A DNA stretch of 64,000 nt, taken from the NCBI RefSeq assembly GCF_043951865.1, contig NZ_JBINJF010000004.1, positions 62,001 to 126,000 on the forward strand, given 5' to 3'. The DNA comes from JAMQKA01 sp043951865 (lineage in GTDB: Bacteria > Bacteroidota > Rhodothermia > Balneolales > Balneolaceae). Shown here piece by piece: positions 46,029 to 56,800 of this stretch (its first letter is position 1; each line of letters opens with the position of its first letter). The translations under genes were made by a program, and so were the position numbers. The notes beneath the pieces are model-generated. The model saw only the letters and a program-made list of their open reading frames with translations, ran no database searches and was not told the origin of the DNA.

Positions 46029-47102
46029 TTATTTCTGTGTAACAGCTTCACTGGCCAGTATATCATCGATATGTACGACTTCTTGCTTATCCGAAGCCTT
46101 GTACAGTCCTTCGACAATTGCCAGTGACTGCAGGCTGTCGGTACCCGAAACCGTGGGCTCGGTACCGTTGAGAAAAGCCTTCAGGATCGAATCATACTGG
46201 TTCTTGTGGTTTTGGTAAGTCATTCCCGCAAGCGGACTGGCGGCACCGGCGGATTCGCCGGATTTATCTTGTTTCTCATCGCCGGAATCGCCCTCCAGCT
46301 TTTTATGAAGGGTGTCTCCCTCCAGCAGCAGGGTGCCCTTTGTACCGTTGATTTCCACTTTCCGCTCCTGGGGCGGCGTGATTGAAGTGGAGGCTTCAAA
46401 CACGCCGATAGCCCCATTATTGAACGACAGGCAGGCAACCGCGTTGTCCTCGGCTTCGATCCCCTCATGCGTAAATGTTCCCTTAAAAGCGGAGAGCGAT
46501 TTGACGCCCCCGGCAAACCACTGCAGCAGGTCTATGGTGTGGATCGACTGGTTGATAACCGCCCCGCCCCCGTCCAGGTCTAATGTGCCCCGCCAGGAGG
46601 ATTCACTGTAGTATTCCTGGGAACGGAACCATTTGACAGAAGCGCTCGCCATGACAATATCACCAATATCCTGCCGGTCGATAATCTCTTTCATCCGGAT
46701 GATATCCCCGGTGAACCGACTTTGATAAATGACGGCCAGCTTGACCCCGTTATCGTCACAGGCGTTGATCAGGGATTTCCCGCGCGCCACGGTTATTTCG
46801 ATCGGCTTTTCCACAATCACATGCTTGCCGGCCTCGGCCGCTGATACGCCGTAGTCAAGATGCGTGCCGGAGGGGGTGCAAATTACTACGATATCGAGCC
46901 CCGGGTGATTGAGAAACTCCTCATAGGAGGTGAACCAGGGGATATCATATTCCCGGCCAAACTGTTCCACATTTTCCTTCGTTCTGCTGTGGGCAGCAAC
47001 CAGGGTTCCTTTCTGCGTTCGCTGGATCGCTTCGGCATGCGTTCCGGAAATATTGCCACAGCCAACAATTCCAATACCATACGTCTTTTTATCTGTTCCC
47101 AT
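46029..47102 (-). CDS. Cytosolic Gfo/Idh/MocA oxidoreductase
   Basis: 357 residues with no signal peptide, unlike most paralogues here. The Rossmann motif is IGIVGCGNISGTHAEAI, the catalytic motif VIVEKPIEITVARG, and the substrate region GGGAVINQSIHTIDLLQWF. It is a standard NAD(P)-dependent sugar or inositol-type dehydrogenase. A polar, charged insertion (GDSGDEKQDKSGESAGAAS) lies at about 270-290. It sits between the Tat-type TIM barrel gene and nagA on the same strand and may reduce or oxidise an imported sugar from the periplasmic pathway. Confidence 0.9.
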   Translation of the reverse strand: MGTDKKTYGIGIVGCGNISGTHAEAIQRTQKGTLVAAHSRTKENVEQFGREYDIPWFTSYEEFLNHPGLDIVVICTPSGTHLDYGVSAAEAGKHVIVEKPIEITVARGKSLINACDDNGVKLAVIYQSRFTGDIIRMKEIIDRQDIGDIVMASASVKWFRSQEYYSESSWRGTLDLDGGGAVINQSIHTIDLLQWFAGGVKSLSAFKGTFTHEGIEAEDNAVACLSFNNGAIGVFEASTSITPPQERKVEINGTKGTLLLEGDTLHKKLEGDSGDEKQDKSGESAGAASPLAGMTYQNHKNQYDSILKAFLNGTEPTVSGTDSLQSLAIVEGLYKASDKQEVVHIDDILASEAVTQK

Positions 47103-47197
47103 AAATATTATTGGGTTTAGTTAAATTTTTCGGGAAAATATCGAATAAATAAAGCTTTTCATAGAATCAGCCTGTTTCCTGTGATCCGGACCTTCTG

Positions 47198-48097
47198 TCA
47201 TCTTCCATATACTGCCTCTCGTACCTCATCCAGGAACGGAGGCACTTTTTTCATCGGGTCTCCCCCCAGCGTCTCAATCGGGATATATCCCCTGTATTCC
47301 ACCTCTTCCAGGATATCGGCGATTTTATGGAGGTCGGTTCGGACGGTTTTGTCCCGGTATCCCAGGTTTTCCTTGATCTGCCAGGAGATCGCATGCGGCG
47401 CCACGCGGGCAATATCTTTGTAGGGATTAGCGGTGGAAAAACTGCCCACATCCAGGATAATTCCCAGCCAGTCGGAATTGACCAATTCAATAATCTCCAG
47501 CACGTGGTCCGCTGTTTTGAGGTAGTCGTTGTGATTCTGAACCCCGATCATGACCCCATACTCCCGCCCGTACCCCACGCACTCTTTCAGGGCTTCCGCA
47601 ACCCACCCGTTCATTTCGCTGCGGCTGTACCCTTCCGGGATGCCCCGGCCCGCAAATACCCGGATGACCGGTGCCCCCAGCTTGGCGGCCACCTGCACCC
47701 ACTCTTTGATCAGATCGAGATCAGCCCGCCTGTTCGCCGGATCAGGATCGGTAAAATCATTCCGTATGCCGGTCCCGCTGATCTCCATACCGTGAATGAA
47801 CGCCTTGCGTTTAATCTTATAGATATACTCGTCGCTAGGGATTTCCGGATAATCGGGGAAGTAGTATCCCGTGGGATCGAGGGCGTCAAAGTTTAACTCC
47901 GCGCAGTAAAGCAACAGCTCCTCCAGGTCCATCTCTCCCTCCTGCAGGTAGCTGTTAAAAGAGTAGGCATTTAAACTTATCTTGATCTGCTTGTTCCTGC
48001 TGCAATCCCTCTCGTCTGTCGGCATTTTTTGGGTGTACCAGGGCATCAATGAACCAAATGCCAGTGCCGATTTTTTCAGAAAGTCTCTTCTACTCAT
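47198..48097 (-). CDS. Tat-exported sugar isomerase/epimerase-like TIM barrel
   Basis: 299 residues opening with a twin-arginine motif (MSRRDFLKKSALAFGSLMP). The xylose-isomerase-like barrel features are GVQNHNDYLKT, GIILDVGSFSTANP, SWQIKENLGY and PIETLGGDP. A good ribosome site (AAAGGGATGAT) precedes the ATG. Predicted periplasmic isomerase or epimerase of a keto-sugar. It is the first gene of a likely operon with the cytosolic oxidoreductase and nagA. Confidence 0.88.
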   Translation of the reverse strand: MSRRDFLKKSALAFGSLMPWYTQKMPTDERDCSRNKQIKISLNAYSFNSYLQEGEMDLEELLLYCAELNFDALDPTGYYFPDYPEIPSDEYIYKIKRKAFIHGMEISGTGIRNDFTDPDPANRRADLDLIKEWVQVAAKLGAPVIRVFAGRGIPEGYSRSEMNGWVAEALKECVGYGREYGVMIGVQNHNDYLKTADHVLEIIELVNSDWLGIILDVGSFSTANPYKDIARVAPHAISWQIKENLGYRDKTVRTDLHKIADILEEVEYRGYIPIETLGGDPMKKVPPFLDEVREAVYGR

Positions 48098-48298
48098 ATC
48101 ATCCCTTTTTTATGAACATTTTATACGAATTTTACCCAACCACCGCATCCCGATAGTATTCAGTCATGTGAATTTTGAATAACGAAATATAACGACCCGT
48201 ACAAAAAATTGATCCGCAATATTTCAGCGCCCCAACATTTTCGCTTTTCGAGGCTGCACAAAGCAAAAAATATTGCTACGCCACTCTGTGAGTCCAAA

Positions 48299-51200
48299 TC
48301 ACTCGATTCTGGCCTCTTCAAAAAATTGTGCGCCCTGATCATTTTTTATCACCATAATCATTGTATCTTTTTCTGCAACAGCAACCGGAAGTAGTCCCCG
48401 CACCTCCCCTTCCTCAATGTAAAATCCGCTGGATTTCATGGGAAGAGGTTCAAAATTCCCGTTTCCATCTCCTTCAAGCATCAGCCCATAGCTGGCGTCC
48501 TGGCGTCCCCCGATACTCGGTTTCACCCCGTACAAGTTACCTCCCAGCAACAGGTCCGTGTTCCCGTCTCGGTTAAAATCACCAGAAAGCATCGCCTTTA
48601 CGGGGGCAATCTGGGCATGAAACGGCAGTTTTTCAATACCGTAGTTCCCATCTCCCTCGTTTTCGATATAGAGGGATGAGAGGGTGGTAATCTCCTTTAT
48701 TTGAGCGGCAGAAGCGGTGGGCTCTCCAATCACTTTCCGTATGGGCAGTTCCGCAAATGCGGAATAACTTGACACCTTGCCGGTCAGCGAGGGATACCGC
48801 TGCAACAGCTCGTTGACCGGGGCAAAGGGATAGTATTGGCCGCCTTCTTCGTAGGCTATAATCGATGAGAGCTGCCCGCTTCCTTCCAGATCCTGCAGAT
48901 ACAGACGAAGCGGGGAATCGAACGACGCCTGCAGCCGGGAATTGGTTCCAAAATTCCCTGTGACAATATCGGGCCTTCCGTCGCTGTTAAAATCATCAAT
49001 CAGCAGTTTTGACCACAGCCCGCGGGTTCTTGCCAGTTCCGTATCTTGGCCCTGCATGCTGAGACGCTCTCCGTCATTTTCAAAAATATGTACCGGCATC
49101 CATTCACCCACCACCACCAGGTCGGGGTACCCCGAGCCGTTCATGTCGGCCCACCCGGCATCCGTTACCATGCCGACCTCCCGCAATTCCGGTGCCACAG
49201 TTTCGGTAACATCCGAGAATCGGCCCTTACCGTCATTTTGGAGCAGGTAGTTCCGGGTAGCCATTCCATAGCTTCTCGACTTTCTGCCGCCCACGAAGAG
49301 ATCTGCCGCACCGTCGTTGTTAAAATCCCCTGCGACCACCACCGAACCGTTAGTCACCATTGGTGGAATACTTTCTCTCGACTTAACGAACGCCCCTCCC
49401 CCCGTGTTGATGTAGAGACGGTCTTTCAAAATCTCCTCGCTGTTATGGTATTCATTGCCGCCGCTGACTACATACAGGTCCAGCAGTCCATCCCCGTTGG
49501 CGTCAAAAAAGGTTGCGGAGACATCCTCTTTTTCTCTGTCCAGAGCGAATAGTTTCTGGTTGTCTGGTGAAGCCGTAAACGTACGGTTCTCTTGCTGCAA
49601 AAATAGCTGTCCCGGCTGCCCGTGTGCGCCCCCGAGAAACAGGTCGTCCCGGCCGTCCCCATTTACATCGCCCCGTGCGGCGGCCGGTCCCTCCCTGGAG
49701 ATCATGTATGGCAGGTTGGGTTCCCGCTGAAAATCTGCATATCGATTTTCCCTGTGTTCGTAGTCAAGTGCCACCTGATCCGTTACCTGCCGTAGATAAG
49801 AAGCATCAGATCGATCCTGGAGGCGCTGGTAAATAAAAGAACCGGAAGCCTCGGCCTGGTCAAGCTCCAGCAACTGGTTGGGACGGACATCGTACCGTGT
49901 TTGAAAGGAGTCGTCCGGCCAGATGACCGTTAGCGAATCGACCGCAGTGCTGTCTCCAAGACCAACATGCAGCACGTGCTCCACGGAGGACTGGAATCCA
50001 CGGGTTGGCATCTGTTCCCGGTACAGCACCTGCTCATCCCTGTAAAGGACCACCTTGGCCCCGATTCCCGACGTATTCTGCCCCTTCCCATGCAGCTTTA
50101 TCCTGAGGTAGGCAGTCTCCCCCGCTTGGCCCGTCTTGTTGCGATACACAAAAGCCGGCATATTGACGTTGTTAACCACGAGATCCAGGCTCCCGTCATT
50201 GTTGAGATCCGCATAGGCCGCCCCGCTGGAAAAGCTCGGCTGATGGAATCCCCAGTCCTCGGCTCTGTTTTCGAACGTCAGGTCGCCCTTATTTTCGAAG
50301 GCGTAATTCGGGATTTTTATCGGGGGCATCTCCCCGATCAGTTCGAGATTTTCCTGGTCGATATCCTCACTCAGTGTAATCTGTTGACTTTCTTCCTGCA
50401 GCAGCTGGTTATAATCCAGGTCAGTGGGGCGGCCAACCATACCGTTGGTCACATAGATATCATTGAAGCCGTCATTGTCCATATCCATTACCAAGGCGGC
50501 CCAGCTCCAATCGGTAGCCGCTATCCCGGAAGCGAACCCGATATCACTGAAAACAGGCATTCCCTCCCCGTTTATACCCCTGTTCAGCTGGAGCGTATTA
50601 TGGGAATACTGCGGCTTGTACCCAAACCTCGCATCGGTGCGCATGCGCCCGAAGGTGTTCAATATGCCGGAGTGCCTCAAAACGGTCTGGTTTTCAGGCA
50701 GCATGTCCAGGGACACAATCTCAACCAGGCCGTCATTGTTGATATCTCCGATGTCATTTCCCATCGATGACCGGGTCGTATGCTTGAGGGAGGTGTCCAG
50801 CGCTTCCGTGAACGTGCCATCCCGATTGTTGATGTAGAGATAGTCATCTTCGTGGTAGTCATTGCCGATATAGATATCCGGCCACCCGTCCCTGTTAATA
50901 TCGGCGACTGCGATGCCAAGCCCATACCCGAGCGAGCTGCTGTATATACCCGACCTTTCGGTGACATCAACAAATGTTTTTCCCTCATTCCTGTACAGGC
51001 GATCTCCGGCCAGTGAATCGGTTTTCTCTCGCAACATCTGAGCCCGGCCCCGGGTGTTTTCGCTGTGGAAGGAGTGATTCAACAGGTACAGGTCCAGATC
51101 TCCATCCTTGTCATAATCAAAAAAAGCCGCTTGTGTGGAGTACCCTTTAAAGTCGAGCCCGTATGCACCTGCTTTTTCGGTAAACGTGCGGTCTCCATTA

Positions 51201-51655
51201 TTGATAAATAACTGGTTTGCCCCCGTTTTTCCTCCATAATTGACCCGGGAAACATAGATATCCAGGTAACCATCTCCATTGACATCAGCCATAGTGACGC
51301 CGGTAGACCACCCCGTGGTATCACCGCCTACTCCGGCTGTTTCCGTTATGTCTTCAAATACAAAATTGCCCTTGTTCAGGTACAGCTTGTTGGCCTGCTC
51401 ATTCCCGACGAAGTAAAGATCGGGCAACCTGTCATTATTGATATCCCCCGCCGCCACGCCCGCGCCGTCATAGAAATACCCGTAATTCTGAATATTTAAT
51501 TCTCTTGTATTGGTAATCCTGTTCTGAAAATCGATATTTGTATGATCGGACCCCAATAAATCAAACAGGGAGGCCTTCTGCTCCTGCAGAGAGGAACATC
51601 CTGCAACAAAACAGCACAGCAAAAGGCTTATCGACAAGAGAACAGTTGTACGCAC
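48299..51655 (-). CDS. Giant FG-GAP/VCBS and UnbV repeat lipoprotein 2
   Basis: 1118 residues with a lipobox (LLCCFVAGCSSL). Many calcium-loop repeats are visible (DINNDRLPDLYFVGNE, DVNGDGYLDIYVSR, DMDNDGFNDIYV), with an UnbV-like domain near the middle (IKLHGKGQNTSGIGAKV) and a second FG-GAP half without a final UnbV domain. It is a homologue of the protein at 2428-6174, which keeps both UnbV copies. It lies downstream of susC2-susD2 on the same strand but past a terminator. Predicted extracytoplasmic; its function is not established. The GTG start has no clear ribosome site. Confidence 0.85.
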   Translation of the reverse strand: MRTTVLLSISLLLCCFVAGCSSLQEQKASLFDLLGSDHTNIDFQNRITNTRELNIQNYGYFYDGAGVAAGDINNDRLPDLYFVGNEQANKLYLNKGNFVFEDITETAGVGGDTTGWSTGVTMADVNGDGYLDIYVSRVNYGGKTGANQLFINNGDRTFTEKAGAYGLDFKGYSTQAAFFDYDKDGDLDLYLLNHSFHSENTRGRAQMLREKTDSLAGDRLYRNEGKTFVDVTERSGIYSSSLGYGLGIAVADINRDGWPDIYIGNDYHEDDYLYINNRDGTFTEALDTSLKHTTRSSMGNDIGDINNDGLVEIVSLDMLPENQTVLRHSGILNTFGRMRTDARFGYKPQYSHNTLQLNRGINGEGMPVFSDIGFASGIAATDWSWAALVMDMDNDGFNDIYVTNGMVGRPTDLDYNQLLQEESQQITLSEDIDQENLELIGEMPPIKIPNYAFENKGDLTFENRAEDWGFHQPSFSSGAAYADLNNDGSLDLVVNNVNMPAFVYRNKTGQAGETAYLRIKLHGKGQNTSGIGAKVVLYRDEQVLYREQMPTRGFQSSVEHVLHVGLGDSTAVDSLTVIWPDDSFQTRYDVRPNQLLELDQAEASGSFIYQRLQDRSDASYLRQVTDQVALDYEHRENRYADFQREPNLPYMISREGPAAARGDVNGDGRDDLFLGGAHGQPGQLFLQQENRTFTASPDNQKLFALDREKEDVSATFFDANGDGLLDLYVVSGGNEYHNSEEILKDRLYINTGGGAFVKSRESIPPMVTNGSVVVAGDFNNDGAADLFVGGRKSRSYGMATRNYLLQNDGKGRFSDVTETVAPELREVGMVTDAGWADMNGSGYPDLVVVGEWMPVHIFENDGERLSMQGQDTELARTRGLWSKLLIDDFNSDGRPDIVTGNFGTNSRLQASFDSPLRLYLQDLEGSGQLSSIIAYEEGGQYYPFAPVNELLQRYPSLTGKVSSYSAFAELPIRKVIGEPTASAAQIKEITTLSSLYIENEGDGNYGIEKLPFHAQIAPVKAMLSGDFNRDGNTDLLLGGNLYGVKPSIGGRQDASYGLMLEGDGNGNFEPLPMKSSGFYIEEGEVRGLLPVAVAEKDTMIMVIKNDQGAQFFEEARIE

Positions 51656-51872
51656 TGGCAGTTATTCGTTAATTAGTGTATAAGTTATTTGTTGAGAACA
51701 GAGCGTTATCTTTCGGCATTTGCATTGTGAATTCATCATTCTCCATCTGAAAACTACAGCTTGTTGGATTACAAACGTAGTGATAATAACATCAGCAGTG
51801 TATGGATATTTATTCAAACAGTTTTATGGGTCGAAGATTCAAAACAGGGTAAAAGAGCGTTTGTCAAAATCC

Positions 51873-51904
51873 AAAAAAAGAGGCAACCTGTTGAGGCTGC
51901 CTCT
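51873..51904 (-). terminator. Rho-independent terminator of the susCD2 operon
   Basis: AGAGGCA (51879-51885) pairs with TGCCTCT (51898-51904) with a 12-base loop. On the minus strand a T run follows (complement of AAAAAAA at 51873-51879). It sits 44 bases past the SusD2 stop. Confidence 0.75.
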
Positions 51905-51947
51905 CCCTGTTTTAAACAGTTAAATAAACTATATCCTGACCGATGCC

Positions 51948-53858
51948 TCAATTATAGCCGGGATTCTGCTGCAATACCGGTTCTCCATCCACGGTACTCA
52001 GATCGATCTGATTTTGTGGAATAGGATAGTACTCATTTTTCCCGGCGGTGAACTGGCCGTTACGGGTGGGAATTCCCAGAGTGGGTCCCTCGTAATCGAA
52101 GAATTCGTTCAGCTGCTCTTCGGCTTTGCCCCAGCGCACGAGGTCAAAAAACCGGTGACCTTCCATGGCCAGTTCAAGCTTTCGCTCAAAGTGAACAGCT
52201 TCGCGGGCAAAATCCTGGTTCGCAAACTGGGCAGCCGTGTATTCCTCAATTTCATAATTGGGAATTTCATACTCCTGCCAGTTGGCTGCATCACCAGAAC
52301 CGCCGCCGAGGTATACAAACGTGGTTTCGGTGTCTTCCCGGATCACCCAGTCAAACTGTCCCACATCTTCGAGACTCAGCATCTCGTTCTCGTCGGCCAC
52401 TTCGGCGATCGCCTGTGCCCGGTTGTGATCCAGGTTTACCCATCCATCTTCGTTGGCGGCACGTTCGCGCACCCGGTTTACATACTCCCGGGCCTGCTCC
52501 AGGGAACCAACCTCAACTTCGGTTTCCGCCGCCAGCAGCAGCACATCGGCAAAGCGGATCACGTAGGTGTTGATTGCAGAACCCGGAGCCCAGGAGTTAA
52601 GATCCGCGTACTCCGCCTGCTGCTCGGCCCAGTAGACGTGCTTTTTAGGTCCATAGGGACCGAAATTTTCCGGTTCGCGCGCCCAGGCGATACCCGGGTA
52701 CGGGCCCCAGTCCAAATAGGGCACTCCTCGGCGACCGACCGTCCAGTCGAGGCGGGGATCCAGGGGACCGTCATATGGGTCGAACTGATCTTCCGGGGAA
52801 ACGCCCATGTCATTCGTAACCATCTGGTCATTATAGGGATCGGGATCATTCACGTCGATGATCGGGTGCCCGTTGCCATCGGTGCGATAGGAGTTTACCA
52901 GATCCTGAGTTGGCTGGTAGTAACCACAGCAGGGAAACGGGCTGGTATCGCCATACGGGAACGCGGAAGACATCCCCAGGTTGGCATTGTTGGTATGGCC
53001 GGTACCGTCGTTGGCGACCATTTCCACGGCAAAAACGGCTTCCGGGTTTCCATCCTCCCGGGCCGGATTGTAGTTTTGGCGAAACTCGTCAATCAGGTCG
53101 TATGCCACGCCCTGCGAGGTCATGCCATTGGCGATGATATCATCGAACAGCGGCTGAGCCTCGTTCCATTTTTCCTGGTAGACATAGGTTTTTGCCAGGT
53201 ACGATGCCGCCGCCCATTTATTAACGCGGGCTGCGTCATTTTGCACTTCCGGCAGGTTGTCAAACGCGAACTGAAAATCGGCTTCAATATTCGGCCAGAT
53301 ATCTTGGTCGTTGGGCTGGTTTGGATTTTCCGTAGTTTCATCGACCCACGGTACCATATTGAACATCTTCTTCAGTTCAAAGTAATAATGCCCTCTCAGG
53401 AACCGGGCTTCACCGGCAATCCGCTGCTTGGCGGCCTCGCTCATATCTTCCACTTCGGGAAGCACTTCCAGGACCGAGTTGGTACGCTTGATACCTTCAT
53501 AGAGCGCGGTCCACTTGCCGTCGAAAAAGCTGATGCTGGCCGAGGAGTTACCGTTTCCGATCTGGACATACCCGTTGGTGTTACCCAGCGATTCCCCCTT
53601 GTGGGCGTCACCACCGGCAAGACTCCCGTACACCCAGTTGCTGACGTCGGTGGCCTCCCTGCGTTCGGAGTTCAATTGTTGCCCGTCGAGGGCTCCATAG
53701 GCTCCGACCAGGAGTGTTTCAACCCCATCCTGGTTGGCCAGTACATCTTCACTTAACGCCCCTTTTGCAGGAACTTCAATAATGGAATCACATGCATATA
53801 TAAGTCCGACCAGAATAACCAGACCCAATATTTTTGGTGTTTTGCTTGAAAAGTTCAT
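51948..53858 (-). CDS. SusD/RagB family glycan-binding lipoprotein 2
   Basis: About 636 residues with a lipobox (LVGLIYACDSI). The start at 53858 has AAAAGGA 8 bases upstream; a frame open to 53891 was rejected. SusD features are LLVGAYGALDGQQLNSERRE, AGEARFLRGHYYFELKKMFN and the C-terminal MEGHRFFDLVRWGKAEEQL and NEYYPIPQNQIDLS. It pairs with SusC2, 36 bases downstream of it in the same operon. It is divergent enough from SusD1 to suggest a different oligosaccharide. Confidence 0.94.
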   Translation of the reverse strand: MNFSSKTPKILGLVILVGLIYACDSIIEVPAKGALSEDVLANQDGVETLLVGAYGALDGQQLNSERREATDVSNWVYGSLAGGDAHKGESLGNTNGYVQIGNGNSSASISFFDGKWTALYEGIKRTNSVLEVLPEVEDMSEAAKQRIAGEARFLRGHYYFELKKMFNMVPWVDETTENPNQPNDQDIWPNIEADFQFAFDNLPEVQNDAARVNKWAAASYLAKTYVYQEKWNEAQPLFDDIIANGMTSQGVAYDLIDEFRQNYNPAREDGNPEAVFAVEMVANDGTGHTNNANLGMSSAFPYGDTSPFPCCGYYQPTQDLVNSYRTDGNGHPIIDVNDPDPYNDQMVTNDMGVSPEDQFDPYDGPLDPRLDWTVGRRGVPYLDWGPYPGIAWAREPENFGPYGPKKHVYWAEQQAEYADLNSWAPGSAINTYVIRFADVLLLAAETEVEVGSLEQAREYVNRVRERAANEDGWVNLDHNRAQAIAEVADENEMLSLEDVGQFDWVIREDTETTFVYLGGGSGDAANWQEYEIPNYEIEEYTAAQFANQDFAREAVHFERKLELAMEGHRFFDLVRWGKAEEQLNEFFDYEGPTLGIPTRNGQFTAGKNEYYPIPQNQIDLSTVDGEPVLQQNPGYN

Positions 53859-53894
53859 AAAACAATCCTTTTTGTTGTTAAATAATTTCATTTA

Positions 53895-56800
53895 TCAGAA
53901 CGAAAGATTAATGCCGAGCAAGAACTGGCGCGTGCTTGCATAGGCTCCCTCGTCAATACCGAAATTCGTATTGCCCCCTCCAATTTCAGGATCGATACCA
54001 CTGTAGCCGGTAATGGTAAATAAATTGGAAGCTTGCAGGTAGATTCGCAGGCGGGAGGCTGATATTCGCTGGATCAGGCTTTCCGGCAGGGTATAGCCGA
54101 CAACCAGCTCCTTCATCCGCAGATATGACCCGTCTTCCACAAAATAGGAGTTCGGTACGGTAGATGTACTTTCGCCGCCCCCGGTGGTCTGCATGGGAAG
54201 AGAGGCATCCTGATTTTCCGGCGTCCAGGAATCATACAGAGCCGCATGACTTTTGGCACCGGCAAAGTTGGAATAAAAATCGGTCCACCACTTTACCTGG
54301 TTCCAGATGTCGTTGCCCTGCGAGCCGTAGAAGAAGGCGCTCAGGTCAAAACGTTTGTAGTTGAGCCCGAGGTCAAGCCCGTAGGTGAAATCCGGGTTTG
54401 GGTCACCCAGGAAGGTGCGGTCGTCGGCAGTAATCTGATTATCGCCGTTGATATCGGCATACCGGAAAGTTCCCACATCCGCATCGGTCTGGTAGTTGCC
54501 GTTGGGAGCACTGTTGTTGGCCTCGTCCAGCTCGCTCTGGCTGTTGAAAAAGCCCACAATTTGATACCCGTAGAAAGAGGAGATCGGCTGACCTACCTCA
54601 TTGCGGATGATATCCGAGCCAAATCGGCGGCTGTCCTGGCTAAAATACTCGCTGATTTCGGAGATCTTCACGATCTCGTTTTGATACGAGGTAAAGGTCA
54701 GGCTCGCATTATAGCTGAAATCGTTGCCGATATCTCCGAGCGTAGTCACCATGGCATCGACCCCCCTGTTTTTCATATTGGCCACATTCACATACGGGGG
54801 TGTGGCGGTGCCGGCGGTACCCACCAACCGTGGATTAAACAACAGGTCCTTGACGTCTTTCCAGTAATACTCGGCTACAATTTCGAGTCTGTCGCCGAAA
54901 AGAATGGTCTCAATACCCAGGTTGCCGCTTATGTTCTTTTCCCACTTGGCATCCGGGTTTCCGATACGGCTCTGCTCAAATCCCTGCTGTACGCTGTTGT
55001 TGCTGCCGTTGATGGGATAGAATGAGGATGAATTGTCACCCACATACAGGTTGTACGGGTTGTTCGGATCTACATTCAGCTGATTCCCCATAACCCCGTA
55101 ACCGGCGCGTACACGCAGCTCCGAAAGCCAGGATATGTCCTGCATGAACGGTTCCTGGGAAACACGCCAGCCCACACTACCGGCCGGGAACATGCCCCAC
55201 TGGTAATTCTCAAATCGCGAGGAGCCGTCACGTCTCAGCGTTGCACTTATGATGTACTTGCTGTCGTAGTTGTAATCAACGCGCCCGAAAAAGGACAACA
55301 GCCCGTCGCGGTACTCGTTGCTGTAGTTGGTCCGGTTACCCGATCCGGTAGAAAGATTTGTATAGTTCGGATCGAAGGAGAAATATCCCTGAGACGATCC
55401 CCCGAAATTGGTTCCCTGGTTGTGGTAGGCTTCCGTACCCGCAATCAACTCTAATGAGTGAACATCATTAAACTCATCTTTGTAGGTCAGCGTATTACTC
55501 CAGGTAAAGCTGTAGGATTTGGATCCATCCTGGTCAAACGCATTTACCGAGTTGTTTTCTGCGTTTTCATAGGTGGGATAGGTAAAAGACTTGCTCGTCC
55601 AGGAGCCAATTTCGCCACCGAAGTTGGAACGAAACTGCAGTTTGTTGTCCGCAAAATCTATCTCGGCGTAGAGGTTTCCAAACAACTGGTTGTTGAGCGC
55701 CTGGTTATTTCGGGTTCGGTACTGCTGCGCCACCGGATTTACGGCCTGCCCGAGCTGTTGTCCGGCTGATCCCGCGAAGTTGCCGGCAATATCATACACC
55801 GGAACAATTGGCTGCTGGCGGTAAGACATCCCTATCGCGCTGCCCTCACTAAGAGCATTTACCTGGGGACTCTCGGAATGAGAGTACGAAAGATTTTCCC
55901 CGATTGTAACATTATCACTGATATTGAAATTGCTGTTGACCCTGACGGTAGTTCTCTCGTTAAACGTCCGGTCCAGCGTACCCTGCTGATTGAAATGGTT
56001 CAGGGTGAGAATATAGTTGCCAATTTCGCCGCCGCCACTGACCGACAGGTCGTGGTTCATTGTCATTGCTGGAGAAAATATCTCATCGTACCAGTCGGTT
56101 CCCTGCTTGTTGGCCCGTACAATTTGGTTAAACGTGTTGAGCTCGGCAGGATCTTTATATTCCGGTTTCACAAAGTAATTTTCTTCGTCAACATCGCCGA
56201 TCATTTCTCCGGCGGGTCGAATGTAGTCCGGCAGTACCGGTTCCGGCCCGTCTCCATACTGGGGATCCGGGGCGGGGTTTCCACCCGAGTTCCGAATAGC
56301 CGTCCATTTCAACTCCGCCATCTCCTGGGGACTCAAAATGTTCCATACATTCCCGCTTTTGGGGATACTGTACCCGGCATACCCGTTGTATTCTACCGTT
56401 ACATCTCCCTGCCCTCTTTTTGTGGTAATAACAATAACCCCGTTGGCCGCTCTGGCGCCGTAGATTGAGGCGGCGGAGGCATCTTTCAGAACCTGCATCG
56501 ATTCTATGTCGCTGGGATTTAACGAGTTGATACTCTGTGTGGGAACACCATCGACGATATACAGGGGAGAGTTATTTCCAAACGTATTGATTCCCCGTAT
56601 TCTGACATCCGGTTCCTCACCCGGTTGACCAGATGAAACGACCGAAACCCCGGAAGCCCGTCCCTGCAGCTGCTTCGTAACCTGGCCCGTGGTGCCCTCG
56701 GTGAGTCCCTCAACATCAACACTTGAGACAGAACCGGAAATATTTTGCCGCTCCTGGGTGGTATACCCGACGACGACCAGTTCCTCACCGGCAAACGTTT

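Noticed and set aside
52014..53756. 580-codon plus-strand frame
   Set aside because: It is antisense to SusD2. Long antisense frames are common in this composition and show no domain.
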